Part shown: positions 1 through 6,585 of the stretch, piece by piece | How positions within the stretch are numbered: the first letter of the stretch is position 1 | Layout of the letters: each line of letters opens with the position of its first letter | Origin: an uncultured Clostridia bacterium | GTDB lineage: Bacteria; Bacillota; Clostridia; Christensenellales; Borkfalkiaceae | Length of the DNA stretch: 14,303 bases | Assembly: GCA_934249215.1 (NCBI GenBank) | Contig: CAKQKN010000146.1 | Location: 1-14,303 of the forward strand | Direction: 5' to 3' | The notes under the pieces: generated by a model | What the model saw: only the letters and a program-made list of their open reading frames with translations | Told to the model about the DNA's origin: nothing | Database searches by the model: none | Translations under genes and position numbers: made by a program

Positions 1-47
1 TAATTAGTGATGACGAATGGAATCCCAACGGTTTATCGATATTTCGA

Positions 48-1292
48 TTACGCTTTTACGAGCACCTGTTTGAGGTGAGCGAATCTGGGCAGACCGTCCT
101 CGAGCGGAGCCTTGCAGTCGCCCTGAATGAGGGGCAGCGCATATTTGACGTATTCATCCGAAACGTAGGTTCCGTTGTTGGTAATCCAGTTGAGCGGAAC
201 GGTCTTTTCGGTGTTAGCCGCAAGTTCGAGGGGAAGAAGTCTATATTCGCATTTATATTCTTCGCCGGTCTGTCTTTCATAACAAACCATCTTGTCGGTT
301 TCGCCGTTGACCGCGGCTTTGACCGCCTGACGGCCCGCTTCGAAAGTTTCTTCGACGTCAACCTTGCTCGCGAGGTGCGCACCGCATCTCTGCATAAGGC
401 TGAGTTCGATTCCGCGGGTCTTGAAGCCCGTCTTTTCTTTGATCATGTTCGCAAGGGTGGTGGCAACGCCGCCGAGCTGTGCGTGACCGAAACTGTCGCG
501 CGAGCCCTTGGAAACGAGTTCGCAGATGAGTTCGCCGTTCTTGTCGTGAATACCTTCGGAAACGACGGCGATACATTTGTTGTTGTTCTTCGCGCAAACC
601 GCTTTCACGTCCTCGATGAACTTATCGACGTCGAAAGCGACTTCGGGAAGATAAATAAGATCCGCGCCGAGTCCCTTATATCCGGCAAGCGCTGCGGCGG
701 CGGTGAGCCAGCCTGCGTTTCTGCCCATGCACTCGATAACGCAAACCATCGGCGTGTCGTAAACTTTCGCGTCGAGGTTTACTTCCATAATGGTCGTCGC
801 GATATATTTCGCCGCGGAAGCGTATCCGGGGCAGTGGTCGGTGCCGTAAAGGTCGTTGTCGATGGTCTTGGGAACGCCGATAACGTTGCAATCCCAGCCG
901 GATTTCTGCATATATTTGGAAATCTTGTTGCAGGTATCCATACTGTCGTTTCCGCCGTTATAGAAAAAGTAGCGAACGTTATATTTTTTAAATACCTCGA
1001 CGATTCTCTTGTAATCGGTGTCGTCGACTGAAGCGTCTTTAAGTTTATATCTGACCGAACCGAGAGCCGACGACGGCGTGTATTTGAGAAGTTCGAGTTC
1101 TTTGCGGTCCTCTTTGCTCATATCGTAGAACTGTTCGTTGAGAACGCCCTTGATACCGTTGGCTGCGCCGTAAACCGCGGTAATGTTCTTCTGATCGAGT
1201 GCTTCGAGAAATACGCCCGCCGCACTTGCGTTGATGACCGAGGTCGGTCCGCCGGACTGCGCAAACATACATGCGCCGACTAAGTTTTTCAT
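48..1292 (-). CDS. pfp: Pyrophosphate-dependent phosphofructokinase (PPi-PFK)
   Basis: This 414-residue cytoplasmic enzyme is predicted to interconvert fructose 6-phosphate and fructose 1,6-bisphosphate with pyrophosphate as phosphoryl donor, a reversible glycolytic/gluconeogenic step. The sequence shows the PFK fold motifs in order: an N-terminal SGGPTSVINA phosphate-binding loop (residues 13-22), GGNDS (113-117), PKTIDND (141-147, with D145 the expected catalytic base) and MGRNAGW (189-195). Two residues point to PPi rather than ATP: Asp116 where ATP enzymes have Gly (GGDG), and Lys142 where they have Gly (PGTIDND). The start codon is preceded by GGAGGA about 8-10 bases upstream. The gene lies 131 bp downstream of pfkA on the same strand, so co-transcription is possible; I saw no convincing promoter or terminator between them. 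PPi specificity is inferred from family knowledge of these positions and is quite secure. Confidence 0.95.
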   Translation of the reverse strand: MKNLVGACMFAQSGGPTSVINASAAGVFLEALDQKNITAVYGAANGIKGVLNEQFYDMSKEDRKELELLKYTPSSALGSVRYKLKDASVDDTDYKRIVEVFKKYNVRYFFYNGGNDSMDTCNKISKYMQKSGWDCNVIGVPKTIDNDLYGTDHCPGYASAAKYIATTIMEVNLDAKVYDTPMVCVIECMGRNAGWLTAAAALAGYKGLGADLIYLPEVAFDVDKFIEDVKAVCAKNNNKCIAVVSEGIHDKNGELICELVSKGSRDSFGHAQLGGVATTLANMIKEKTGFKTRGIELSLMQRCGAHLASKVDVEETFEAGRQAVKAAVNGETDKMVCYERQTGEEYKCEYRLLPLELAANTEKTVPLNWITNNGTYVSDEYVKYALPLIQGDCKAPLEDGLPRFAHLKQVLVKA

Positions 1293-1423
1293 AAAATTCT
1301 ATCCTCCGTGAAATTTTATTCCGATTTGATCTTATTTGCGTTATTTTGTTTGATATTTTTCGCCGTTAAGCCGTTGTTTTCAATGCTTGAAATAATCGCC
1401 CGATATTGCCGAAAATCCGAAGA

Positions 1424-2386
1424 TCAAAGGCTCAAAACGTGCGCGATTTCATAAAGTTCTTTGTCGAACGTGCGCGTCATCGCGAGCGCTTCGGTAATGT
1501 CGCAGTCGATGATCTTGTTATCCTTGACGCCGATCACGCGGTTGGTTTGCTTTGTGAGAATCAGATCGATCGCACGGACGGCAAACTTTGCGGCAAGAAC
1601 GCGGTCGTTCATAGTGGGCGAACCGCCGCGCTGAATGTGTCCGAGCGTGGTCGTCTTGACCGTAATGCCCGTTTTTTCCTTGATTTGCGCGCAGATTTCG
1701 TCCTTGTTGCCGGCGCCTTCCGCAAGAATGATCATATTGGAAGTTTTTCCGCGCTTCTGGCTGAACTTGATTGACGAAGCGATCTCGTCGATATCGTAGG
1801 GGACTTCGGGTACGAGAACGTATTCCGCGCCTCCCGCAACCGCCGAATAAAGAGCGATATCGCCGCAGTTTCTTCCCATAACTTCGAGAAGACTCACGCG
1901 GTCGTGCGAACCCATCGTGTCGCGCAGAGCGTTAACCGCCCACAAAACGGTGTTGACCGCCGTGTCGAATCCGAGGGTATAGTCGGTATACGCGAGGTCG
2001 TTGTCGATCGTGCCGGGGATTCCGACCACGTTGATTCCGCAGTGATCGGAAAGCGCGCGCGCGCCGCGGAACGAGCCGTCGCCGCCGATAACGATAAGAT
2101 TGTCGATACCGTATGCGCGGAGAGTTTCAGCCGCTTGTTTCTGATAGTCCTCGTCGAGAAATTCGGGACAACGCGCGGTGTGAAGAACTGTGCCGCCTCG
2201 CTGAATGATTCCCGAAACCGATCTCGACGAAAGAAGTGTGAGATCGTTGTCGATAAGACCTTTGTATCCGCGTTCGATGCCGTAAATGTCCACGTCCTTA
2301 TAGATTGCGTATCTTACGCATGCACGAATGCAAGCGTTCATTCCCGGAGAATCTCCTCCGCTCGTCAGCAGTGCTATTTTAGGCAT
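1424..2386 (-). CDS. pfkA: ATP-dependent 6-phosphofructokinase
   Basis: This 320-residue protein has the usual length of bacterial ATP-PFK. It catalyses the committed ATP-driven phosphorylation of fructose 6-phosphate in glycolysis. Visible motifs are TSGGDSPGMNA (8-18, nucleotide site), IIQRGGT (60-66), TARCPEF (70-76), GGDGS (101-105), PGTIDND (124-130, catalytic D128), MGRNCGD (170-176), AEGAG (222-226) and GHIQRGG (249-255). Gly104 and Gly125 are the ATP-type residues, in contrast to the neighbouring PPi enzyme. The start is supported by an AGGAG motif (minus strand, 2393-2398) seven to eight bases upstream. A minus-strand TATAAT lies at 2477-2482, giving a leader of roughly 85 bases. The gene is divergent from glpK and upstream of the PPi-PFK gene on the same strand. 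The assignment is secure; the regulatory statements are inference. Confidence 0.97.
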   Translation of the reverse strand: MPKIALLTSGGDSPGMNACIRACVRYAIYKDVDIYGIERGYKGLIDNDLTLLSSRSVSGIIQRGGTVLHTARCPEFLDEDYQKQAAETLRAYGIDNLIVIGGDGSFRGARALSDHCGINVVGIPGTIDNDLAYTDYTLGFDTAVNTVLWAVNALRDTMGSHDRVSLLEVMGRNCGDIALYSAVAGGAEYVLVPEVPYDIDEIASSIKFSQKRGKTSNMIILAEGAGNKDEICAQIKEKTGITVKTTTLGHIQRGGSPTMNDRVLAAKFAVRAIDLILTKQTNRVIGVKDNKIIDCDITEALAMTRTFDKELYEIAHVLSL

Positions 2387-2476
2387 AGTAATCTCCTAAA
2401 CAATTGATTGAACGAATTTTGCGGTCGGCTCGTAAAAGCGGCGGCATGCGCTGCTTCCCGATTCCATACCACGTAT

Positions 2477-2482
2477 ATTATA
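2477..2482 (-). promoter_or_regulatory. Likely -10 element for pfkA
   Basis: On the minus strand this reads TATAAT, preceded by TTGA. The hexamer 17 bases upstream (TAGATA on the minus strand, 2500-2505) is a poor -35 match, so either the promoter is activator-dependent or the assignment is only partial. Transcription would start near 2470. Confidence 0.45.
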
Positions 2483-2526
2483 TCAAATCCGAATGCAAAT
2501 ATCTACCGTTTTACACGCGCGAAAAG

Positions 2527-2548
2527 ATATTTTCGGTATATTTTCGGT
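2527..2548. repeat. Perfect tandem 11-bp repeat in the pfkA-glpK intergenic region
   Basis: ATATTTTCGGT occurs twice with no gap (2527-2537 and 2538-2548). The related ATATTTTTTCG follows at about 2590, running into the palindrome TTTCGCGAAA (2596-2605) just 5' of the glpK -35. An 11-bp period places the copies on the same DNA face, which would suit a regulator site. That role is inference; the repeat is directly visible. The rest of the 2387-2728 gap holds the two divergent promoters and the glpK leader. Confidence 0.5.
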
Positions 2549-2609
2549 CGGGCTTTGCGCATTTGAACTTCGCGTTCGTCTTTTGGGCGATATTTTTTCG
2601 CGAAACCCC

Positions 2610-2638
2610 TTGAAAAATGCGGAAAAAGGTTGTATAAT
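2610..2638 (+). promoter_or_regulatory. Sigma-70 type promoter of glpK
   Basis: TTGAAA (2610-2615) and a perfect TATAAT (2633-2638) are separated by exactly 17 bases, so transcription should start near 2645. The palindrome TTTCGCGAAA (2596-2605) abuts the -35 and could be an operator. Confidence 0.8.
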
Positions 2639-2647
2639 ACGCTTGAC

Positions 2648-2688
2648 GGGCGACGCCCGAACCGACGGTTTTCGGGGCGAAGTCGGTT
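2648..2688 (+). promoter_or_regulatory. Two stem-loops in the glpK 5' leader
   Basis: The ~84-base leader can form GGGC-gac-GCCC (2648-2658) and then a 7-bp stem, AACCGAC (2660-2666) with GTCGGTT (2682-2688). No terminator U-tract follows, and I do not recognise a known riboswitch class. Any regulatory role is speculative; the stems may simply protect the transcript. Confidence 0.35.
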
Positions 2689-2728
2689 GCGACGGAACGT
2701 TATTTGTGAAGTCGGAGGAGGAAAAACG

Positions 2729-4198
2729 ATGAAAAAGTACGTAATCGCGCTCGACGAGGGAACGACCTCGACTCGTGCCGTTCTTTACGACGTGGAAAAA
2801 GCGAAAATAGTAAAAGTGCGTTCGGTTCCGATAAAACAGCATTATCCGATGCCGTCTTACGTCGAGGAATCGGCTTCCGAAATATACTCGTCGTCGCTTG
2901 CCGCGCTCGTCGAAGTGATCGACGAAACGGGTGCGGACGAGATCGCGGGAATCGGAATAACCAACCAGCGCGAAACGGTCGTCGCATGGTCGCGTTCGAC
3001 GGGAAAACCCCTCTATAACGCGATTATCTGGCAGTGCAGACGAACCGCCGACTATTGCAAGGAACTCGAAAAAGACTATTCCGAGCTTGTGAAAAAGAAA
3101 ACGGGGCTCAGGATCGATCCGTATTTTTCGGCGAGCAAAATGCGGTGGTTGCTCAATAATTCGGACGAGGTCAAAGCCGCCGCAAAGGACGGCGATTTGT
3201 GCCTCGGAACGGTCGAAACCTTCCTTGCATTCAAGCTTAGCGGCGGAAAGAGTTTTGTTTCCGACTATACGAACGCTTCGCGCACGATGCTGTTCAATAT
3301 CGTGACCATGGAATGGGATAAAGAACTTCTCGACCTTTTCGGGATCGACAGGAGTTATCTGGCGGACGTCGTTTCGCCCGATTCCGTCGTCGGCGAGTTT
3401 GACTACGAGGGCATAAAAATTCCGATTGCGGGGCTTGCCGGCGATCAGCAGGCGGCGGCGATCGGTCATGGGTGTTTTCAGAAAGGCTCGGTCAAGGTCT
3501 CTTACGGCACGGGAATGTTTATGCTCGCGAACCTCGGAACCGAGTTCAAAACGAGCGAAAACGGGCTTCTCACCACCCTCGGATACGGCGAAAAACCGAC
3601 CTATATGTTCGAAGGCAGCGTTTTCAACGCGGGAAGCGCGGTGCAGTGGCTGCGAGACGGACTTGACTTTTTCAAGCGCTCGTCGCAAAGCGAAAAACTG
3701 GCGACTTCCGTCAAAGACAACGGCGGCGTGTACGTCGTTCCCGCGTTCACCGGGCTCGGCGCGCCTTACTGGGTAAGCGGTGCGACGGGGCTTATCACGG
3801 GGATCACCCGCGGCACGACGAAAGCTCATATCACCCGCGCGGTGCTCGAATCGATGGCGTATTCGGCGTACGATCTGTGTCGTGTGATGAGCAAAGAGGG
3901 CGAAGTCGATCTCACCGAACTGCGCGTTGACGGCGGCGCTTCGAAAAACGATTTTCTGATGCAGTTCCAAGCCGACGTGTCGGGTTGCGCGGTTGACAGA
4001 CCGACCGAAAGCGAGAGTACGGCGCTCGGCGCGGTCTATCTTTGTCTGATCGCGCTTGGGATAAAGCCATTGGAAGAGATCGAAAAAATCAGAATTACGG
4101 AGAAAAAATTCGTTCCGACGACCGATCGGGCGATTTATGAAGAATATTATTATCAATGGAAAAAAGCAGTAGGCAGGTGTATTTATGACGAGAAATGA
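2729..4198 (+). CDS. glpK: Glycerol kinase
   Basis: This 489-residue FGGY-family kinase phosphorylates glycerol with ATP to sn-glycerol 3-phosphate in the cytoplasm. Family landmarks are clear: DEGTTSTR (9-16, ATP phosphate loop), NQRET (79-83, glycerol-binding Arg-Glu), W101, DPYFSA (130-135), AGDQQ (237-241, with D239 the expected catalytic base), SYGTG (258-262) and DGGAS (401-405). Reading is open upstream to 2630, but ATG 2729 is chosen because GGAGGAGG lies just before it and the family N-terminus begins there. In lactic-acid-type Firmicutes GlpK a histidine on the loop before PIAG is phosphorylated by HPr. Here the aligned residue appears to be Asp225, so that PTS control is probably absent (alignment from memory). 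The gene is followed, with a 14-bp overlap, by a lipase-like gene. Confidence 0.97.
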   Translation: MKKYVIALDEGTTSTRAVLYDVEKAKIVKVRSVPIKQHYPMPSYVEESASEIYSSSLAALVEVIDETGADEIAGIGITNQRETVVAWSRSTGKPLYNAIIWQCRRTADYCKELEKDYSELVKKKTGLRIDPYFSASKMRWLLNNSDEVKAAAKDGDLCLGTVETFLAFKLSGGKSFVSDYTNASRTMLFNIVTMEWDKELLDLFGIDRSYLADVVSPDSVVGEFDYEGIKIPIAGLAGDQQAAAIGHGCFQKGSVKVSYGTGMFMLANLGTEFKTSENGLLTTLGYGEKPTYMFEGSVFNAGSAVQWLRDGLDFFKRSSQSEKLATSVKDNGGVYVVPAFTGLGAPYWVSGATGLITGITRGTTKAHITRAVLESMAYSAYDLCRVMSKEGEVDLTELRVDGGASKNDFLMQFQADVSGCAVDRPTESESTALGAVYLCLIALGIKPLEEIEKIRITEKKFVPTTDRAIYEEYYYQWKKAVGRCIYDEK

Positions 4199-5081
4199 GT
4201 TTATCGCAAAGGACGGAAAGAAGATTTCCTATCTGACGTGGGCAGACGTCGAAAATCCGATCGGAGTTATTCAGGTCGTTCACGGAATGGTCGAACATGC
4301 GGGAAGATACGATCTTTTCGCGCGCGAAATGAACAAGCGCGGCTTCATCGTTGCGGCGGACGATCATCGGGCGCACGGCGTTACGGATGAGAGCAATCTC
4401 GGGTATTCCGAGGGAAATATCTGGGAAAACACGTTGTCCGACTTGAAGCAACTGAACGAAATTCTGAAAAAAGAATACGGCTTGCCGATCGTGCTTTTCG
4501 GCCACAGTTACGGCTCGTTTTTGTCGCAGGCATACGTTCGTCGAAACGACGGGCTTGCGGGTGCTGTGATCGGCGGCAGTAACTATTTCGTCGGACCCAC
4601 GGTGACCTTCGGGCGGTTCTTCGCGGGTTGCGGAATGAAGTTCAAAGGCAAGGAAAAACCCGCCTATATGTTGAAAAAAGCCTCTTTCGACTCTTATAAC
4701 AAGAAGTTTGCGGACGGCACTTTCATCTCTTCTTTGCCGGAAGAATGCAAGCGGTACGAGTCGGATAAATATTGCAATTTCATTTGCAGCCACAACTTTT
4801 ATCACGCGTTTTTCGGCGGCGTTTCCAAGCTGTATGCAAAAGAGGGAAGATCGCTCAAAGATTTCCCGATTCTGCTCGTTGCGGGGAAAGACGATCCCGT
4901 CGGTAACATGGGCAAGGGCGTCGAAAAGCTCGAACGATGGTACAAAAAACAGGGCGCTTCCGTCCGCGCGGTGATTTATCCCGGCGTAAGACACGAGTTT
5001 CTGAACGACACGTCGAGAGCAGCCGTCATAAAAGAGATCGGCGATTTCGCAACCGCCTGCGTCAAAGTAAATAATAAGTAA
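4185..5081 (+). CDS. Alpha/beta hydrolase, monoacylglycerol lipase / lysophospholipase type
   Basis: This 298-residue serine hydrolase has no signal peptide and is probably cytoplasmic. The catalytic triad is readable: the nucleophile Ser108 in GHSYG (106-110), Asp237 in AGKDDPVG (233-240), and His270 in PGVRHEF (266-272). HGM (33-35) supplies the oxyanion-hole strand and DDHRAHG (59-65) is typical of the Hydrolase_4/monoglyceride-lipase branch. Family members cleave monoacylglycerols or lysophospholipids; the exact substrate is inference. The start ATG lies inside the last codons of glpK (14-bp overlap), implying translational coupling and a shared transcript. A lipase that frees glycerol next to the kinase that traps it makes a sensible two-step glycerolipid salvage unit. 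Transcription should end at the hairpin 5112-5149. Confidence 0.88.
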   Translation: MTRNEFIAKDGKKISYLTWADVENPIGVIQVVHGMVEHAGRYDLFAREMNKRGFIVAADDHRAHGVTDESNLGYSEGNIWENTLSDLKQLNEILKKEYGLPIVLFGHSYGSFLSQAYVRRNDGLAGAVIGGSNYFVGPTVTFGRFFAGCGMKFKGKEKPAYMLKKASFDSYNKKFADGTFISSLPEECKRYESDKYCNFICSHNFYHAFFGGVSKLYAKEGRSLKDFPILLVAGKDDPVGNMGKGVEKLERWYKKQGASVRAVIYPGVRHEFLNDTSRAAVIKEIGDFATACVKVNNK

Positions 5082-5111
5082 CTTGTTAGTAAGTTTCAGT
5101 GAAAAACAATA

Positions 5112-5149
5112 AAAAACGTCGGGGCAGATTATTTCGCCTCGGCGTTTTT
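5112..5149. terminator. Bidirectional intrinsic terminator
   Basis: A 14-bp stem pairs 5112-5125 (AAAAACGTCGGGGC) with 5136-5149, with two G-U wobbles and a 10-base loop. The A-run on one side and the T-run on the other let it serve both the hydrolase gene (plus) and the converging mgtE gene (minus, stop at 5170). Confidence 0.9.
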
Positions 5150-5169
5150 CGTTTGATTATTTACTTATA

Positions 5170-6573
5170 TTAAGCGACGCTCATAAGGAAGAGCGCGGCA
5201 AGTCCGTAATAAGTGACCGCGGAAAGCAGATCGTTCAGCGTCGTGATAAGGGGACCCGAAGCTGCCGCGGGGTCGATTCCGATTTTTCCGAATATATTCG
5301 GAACCGCCGTTCCGATAATGCCCGAAGCCGTCATCGAAATCGCCATTGCCGCCGAAATGCACCCGGCGATCGAAAACGCGTTTGTCGCCGGCATTTTTTT
5401 GACGAGCCTCATATATACGCCGGTGAGCGGAAGCGCGATCGCGGCAAGTATCAGCGCGTCGAAGAAAGAAACGGTGAGTTCGCTGAAAAACGCACGCCGT
5501 TTGTCGGCCGCCGTCAAATCGGTGACGGTAAGTCTGCGAATGGTAACGCCGAGCGACTGCGTGCTCGAGTTGCCGCTCATGTCCAGTATCATCGACTGGA
5601 AAAACACCATCACGGGAAGCGCCGCCATAACCGCGTCGAACGCTTTCAGCACGGACGAAACGAGAAGGCTCAAAACGAGCAGCGCCGCAAGCCACGGTAT
5701 ACGCTTTTTCACGCTCGTGAAAATGCTTTCTTCGGGATCATCGTCCTCCGAAAGACCTGCGAGTTTTGCGTAGTCCTCGGATATTTCGTCATCTACCGCT
5801 TCGACGACGTCCGCGCTCGTAAGTACGCCTATAAGTCGATTATCGTCATCCAGAACGGGCAAAGACTCTTCTTCGTATTCCTTGATTCTGTCGAGTACGT
5901 CGACGATTTTATCGCTCGCGTAAAGGAAGGGGAACGAGGTAGTTATTATGTCGTCGAGGTTAGTGTCGCTCCGCGCGATGAAGAGTTTGTTGAGCGGAAT
6001 CGCGCCGTAAAATATTTCGGCTTCGTCTGTCACGTAAATAGTCGAAATATTGTCGTTTTCCGCCGCTTGTTCGACGAGGCTTTTCATCGCTTTCTTGACG
6101 TCGTAATTTTTCTTGACCGACACGAAATCGGTTGTCATTCGCGAGCCGACGCAATCCTCGTCGTAACCCGAAATGAGTTTGACGTCTTTCGCGCTGTCCT
6201 CGTCCATCAGTTCGATAATGCGGTTTTTCTTGTCCTCTTCGAGTTCGTCGAGAACGTCGACCGCATCGTCCGCCGCCATCGATTCGATGATGTCCGCCGC
6301 TTTGTCCGCGGTCATTTCTTCGATGAACGGTTCGGGATCGTCAAGGTAACTGAACAGTTCGGACAAATATTCGTCGTCGAGCTTGAGATAAAGCCGTTTG
6401 CGCTGATTCTCGTCCAGAAGGGGAAGTACCCGCGCAACGTCGTTTTCGTGGTAATCCTCGAGTTTTTCTTTGAGTTTATCGGGTTCGAGATCGCTTTCGA
6501 GAAGCGCAATCAACTCCTCGCTGATTTTTTCGCGGTGATCGAGTTCGACGTTAGTCGTAACGTTTTCTTCCAT
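5170..6573 (-). CDS. mgtE: MgtE-type magnesium transporter, second gene of the tandem pair
   Basis: This 467-residue inner-membrane Mg2+ channel/transporter has the full MgtE order: a helical N domain rich in acidic residues (about 35-135, including DDPEPFIEEM), two CBS domains (about 150-265, with LPVLDDDNRLIG and the LTSADVVEAVDDE linker), then a five-helix pore domain (about 295-467). Pore signatures are MSGNSSTQSLGV (332-343) and SGPLITTLND (439-448), where Asp448 matches the pore Mg2+-binding aspartate known in Thermus MgtE. In the family, cytoplasmic Mg2+ held by the N and CBS domains closes the pore. The start is fixed by AAGGAGG (minus strand, 6581-6587), 7 bases upstream. That motif overlaps the stop codon of the upstream paralog, so the two genes are one operon, probably translationally coupled. 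Confidence 0.95.
   Translation of the reverse strand: MEENVTTNVELDHREKISEELIALLESDLEPDKLKEKLEDYHENDVARVLPLLDENQRKRLYLKLDDEYLSELFSYLDDPEPFIEEMTADKAADIIESMAADDAVDVLDELEEDKKNRIIELMDEDSAKDVKLISGYDEDCVGSRMTTDFVSVKKNYDVKKAMKSLVEQAAENDNISTIYVTDEAEIFYGAIPLNKLFIARSDTNLDDIITTSFPFLYASDKIVDVLDRIKEYEEESLPVLDDDNRLIGVLTSADVVEAVDDEISEDYAKLAGLSEDDDPEESIFTSVKKRIPWLAALLVLSLLVSSVLKAFDAVMAALPVMVFFQSMILDMSGNSSTQSLGVTIRRLTVTDLTAADKRRAFFSELTVSFFDALILAAIALPLTGVYMRLVKKMPATNAFSIAGCISAAMAISMTASGIIGTAVPNIFGKIGIDPAAASGPLITTLNDLLSAVTYYGLAALFLMSVA
5754..5845 (-). repeat. Near-identical 92-bp segment shared by the two mgtE genes (copy 1)
   Basis: By direct comparison this segment matches 7176-7267 at 85 of 92 bases, without gaps, including runs of 26 identical bases. 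It encodes the end of CBS2 and the linker into the membrane domain (RLIG..LTSADV to EDYAKLAGL). The identity extends to synonymous positions and is higher than in the other stretches I compared. Confidence 0.7.
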
Positions 6574-6585
6574 AATCGCACCTCC

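Noticed and set aside
1293..1423. Separate promoter for the PPi-phosphofructokinase
   Set aside because: TTGAAA occurs on the minus strand, but no acceptable -10 lies at 16-18 bases; left as possible read-through from pfkA.
2483..4156. 557-codon open frame on the minus strand opposite glpK
   Set aside because: It lies antisense to a clear glycerol kinase. Its product is Arg/Phe/His-rich with no domain, and it arises because the GC-rich codon bias avoids the complements of stop codons. The same applies to long antisense frames at 75-1031, 4095-4994, 6067-6591, 8238-8786 and 10591-11712.
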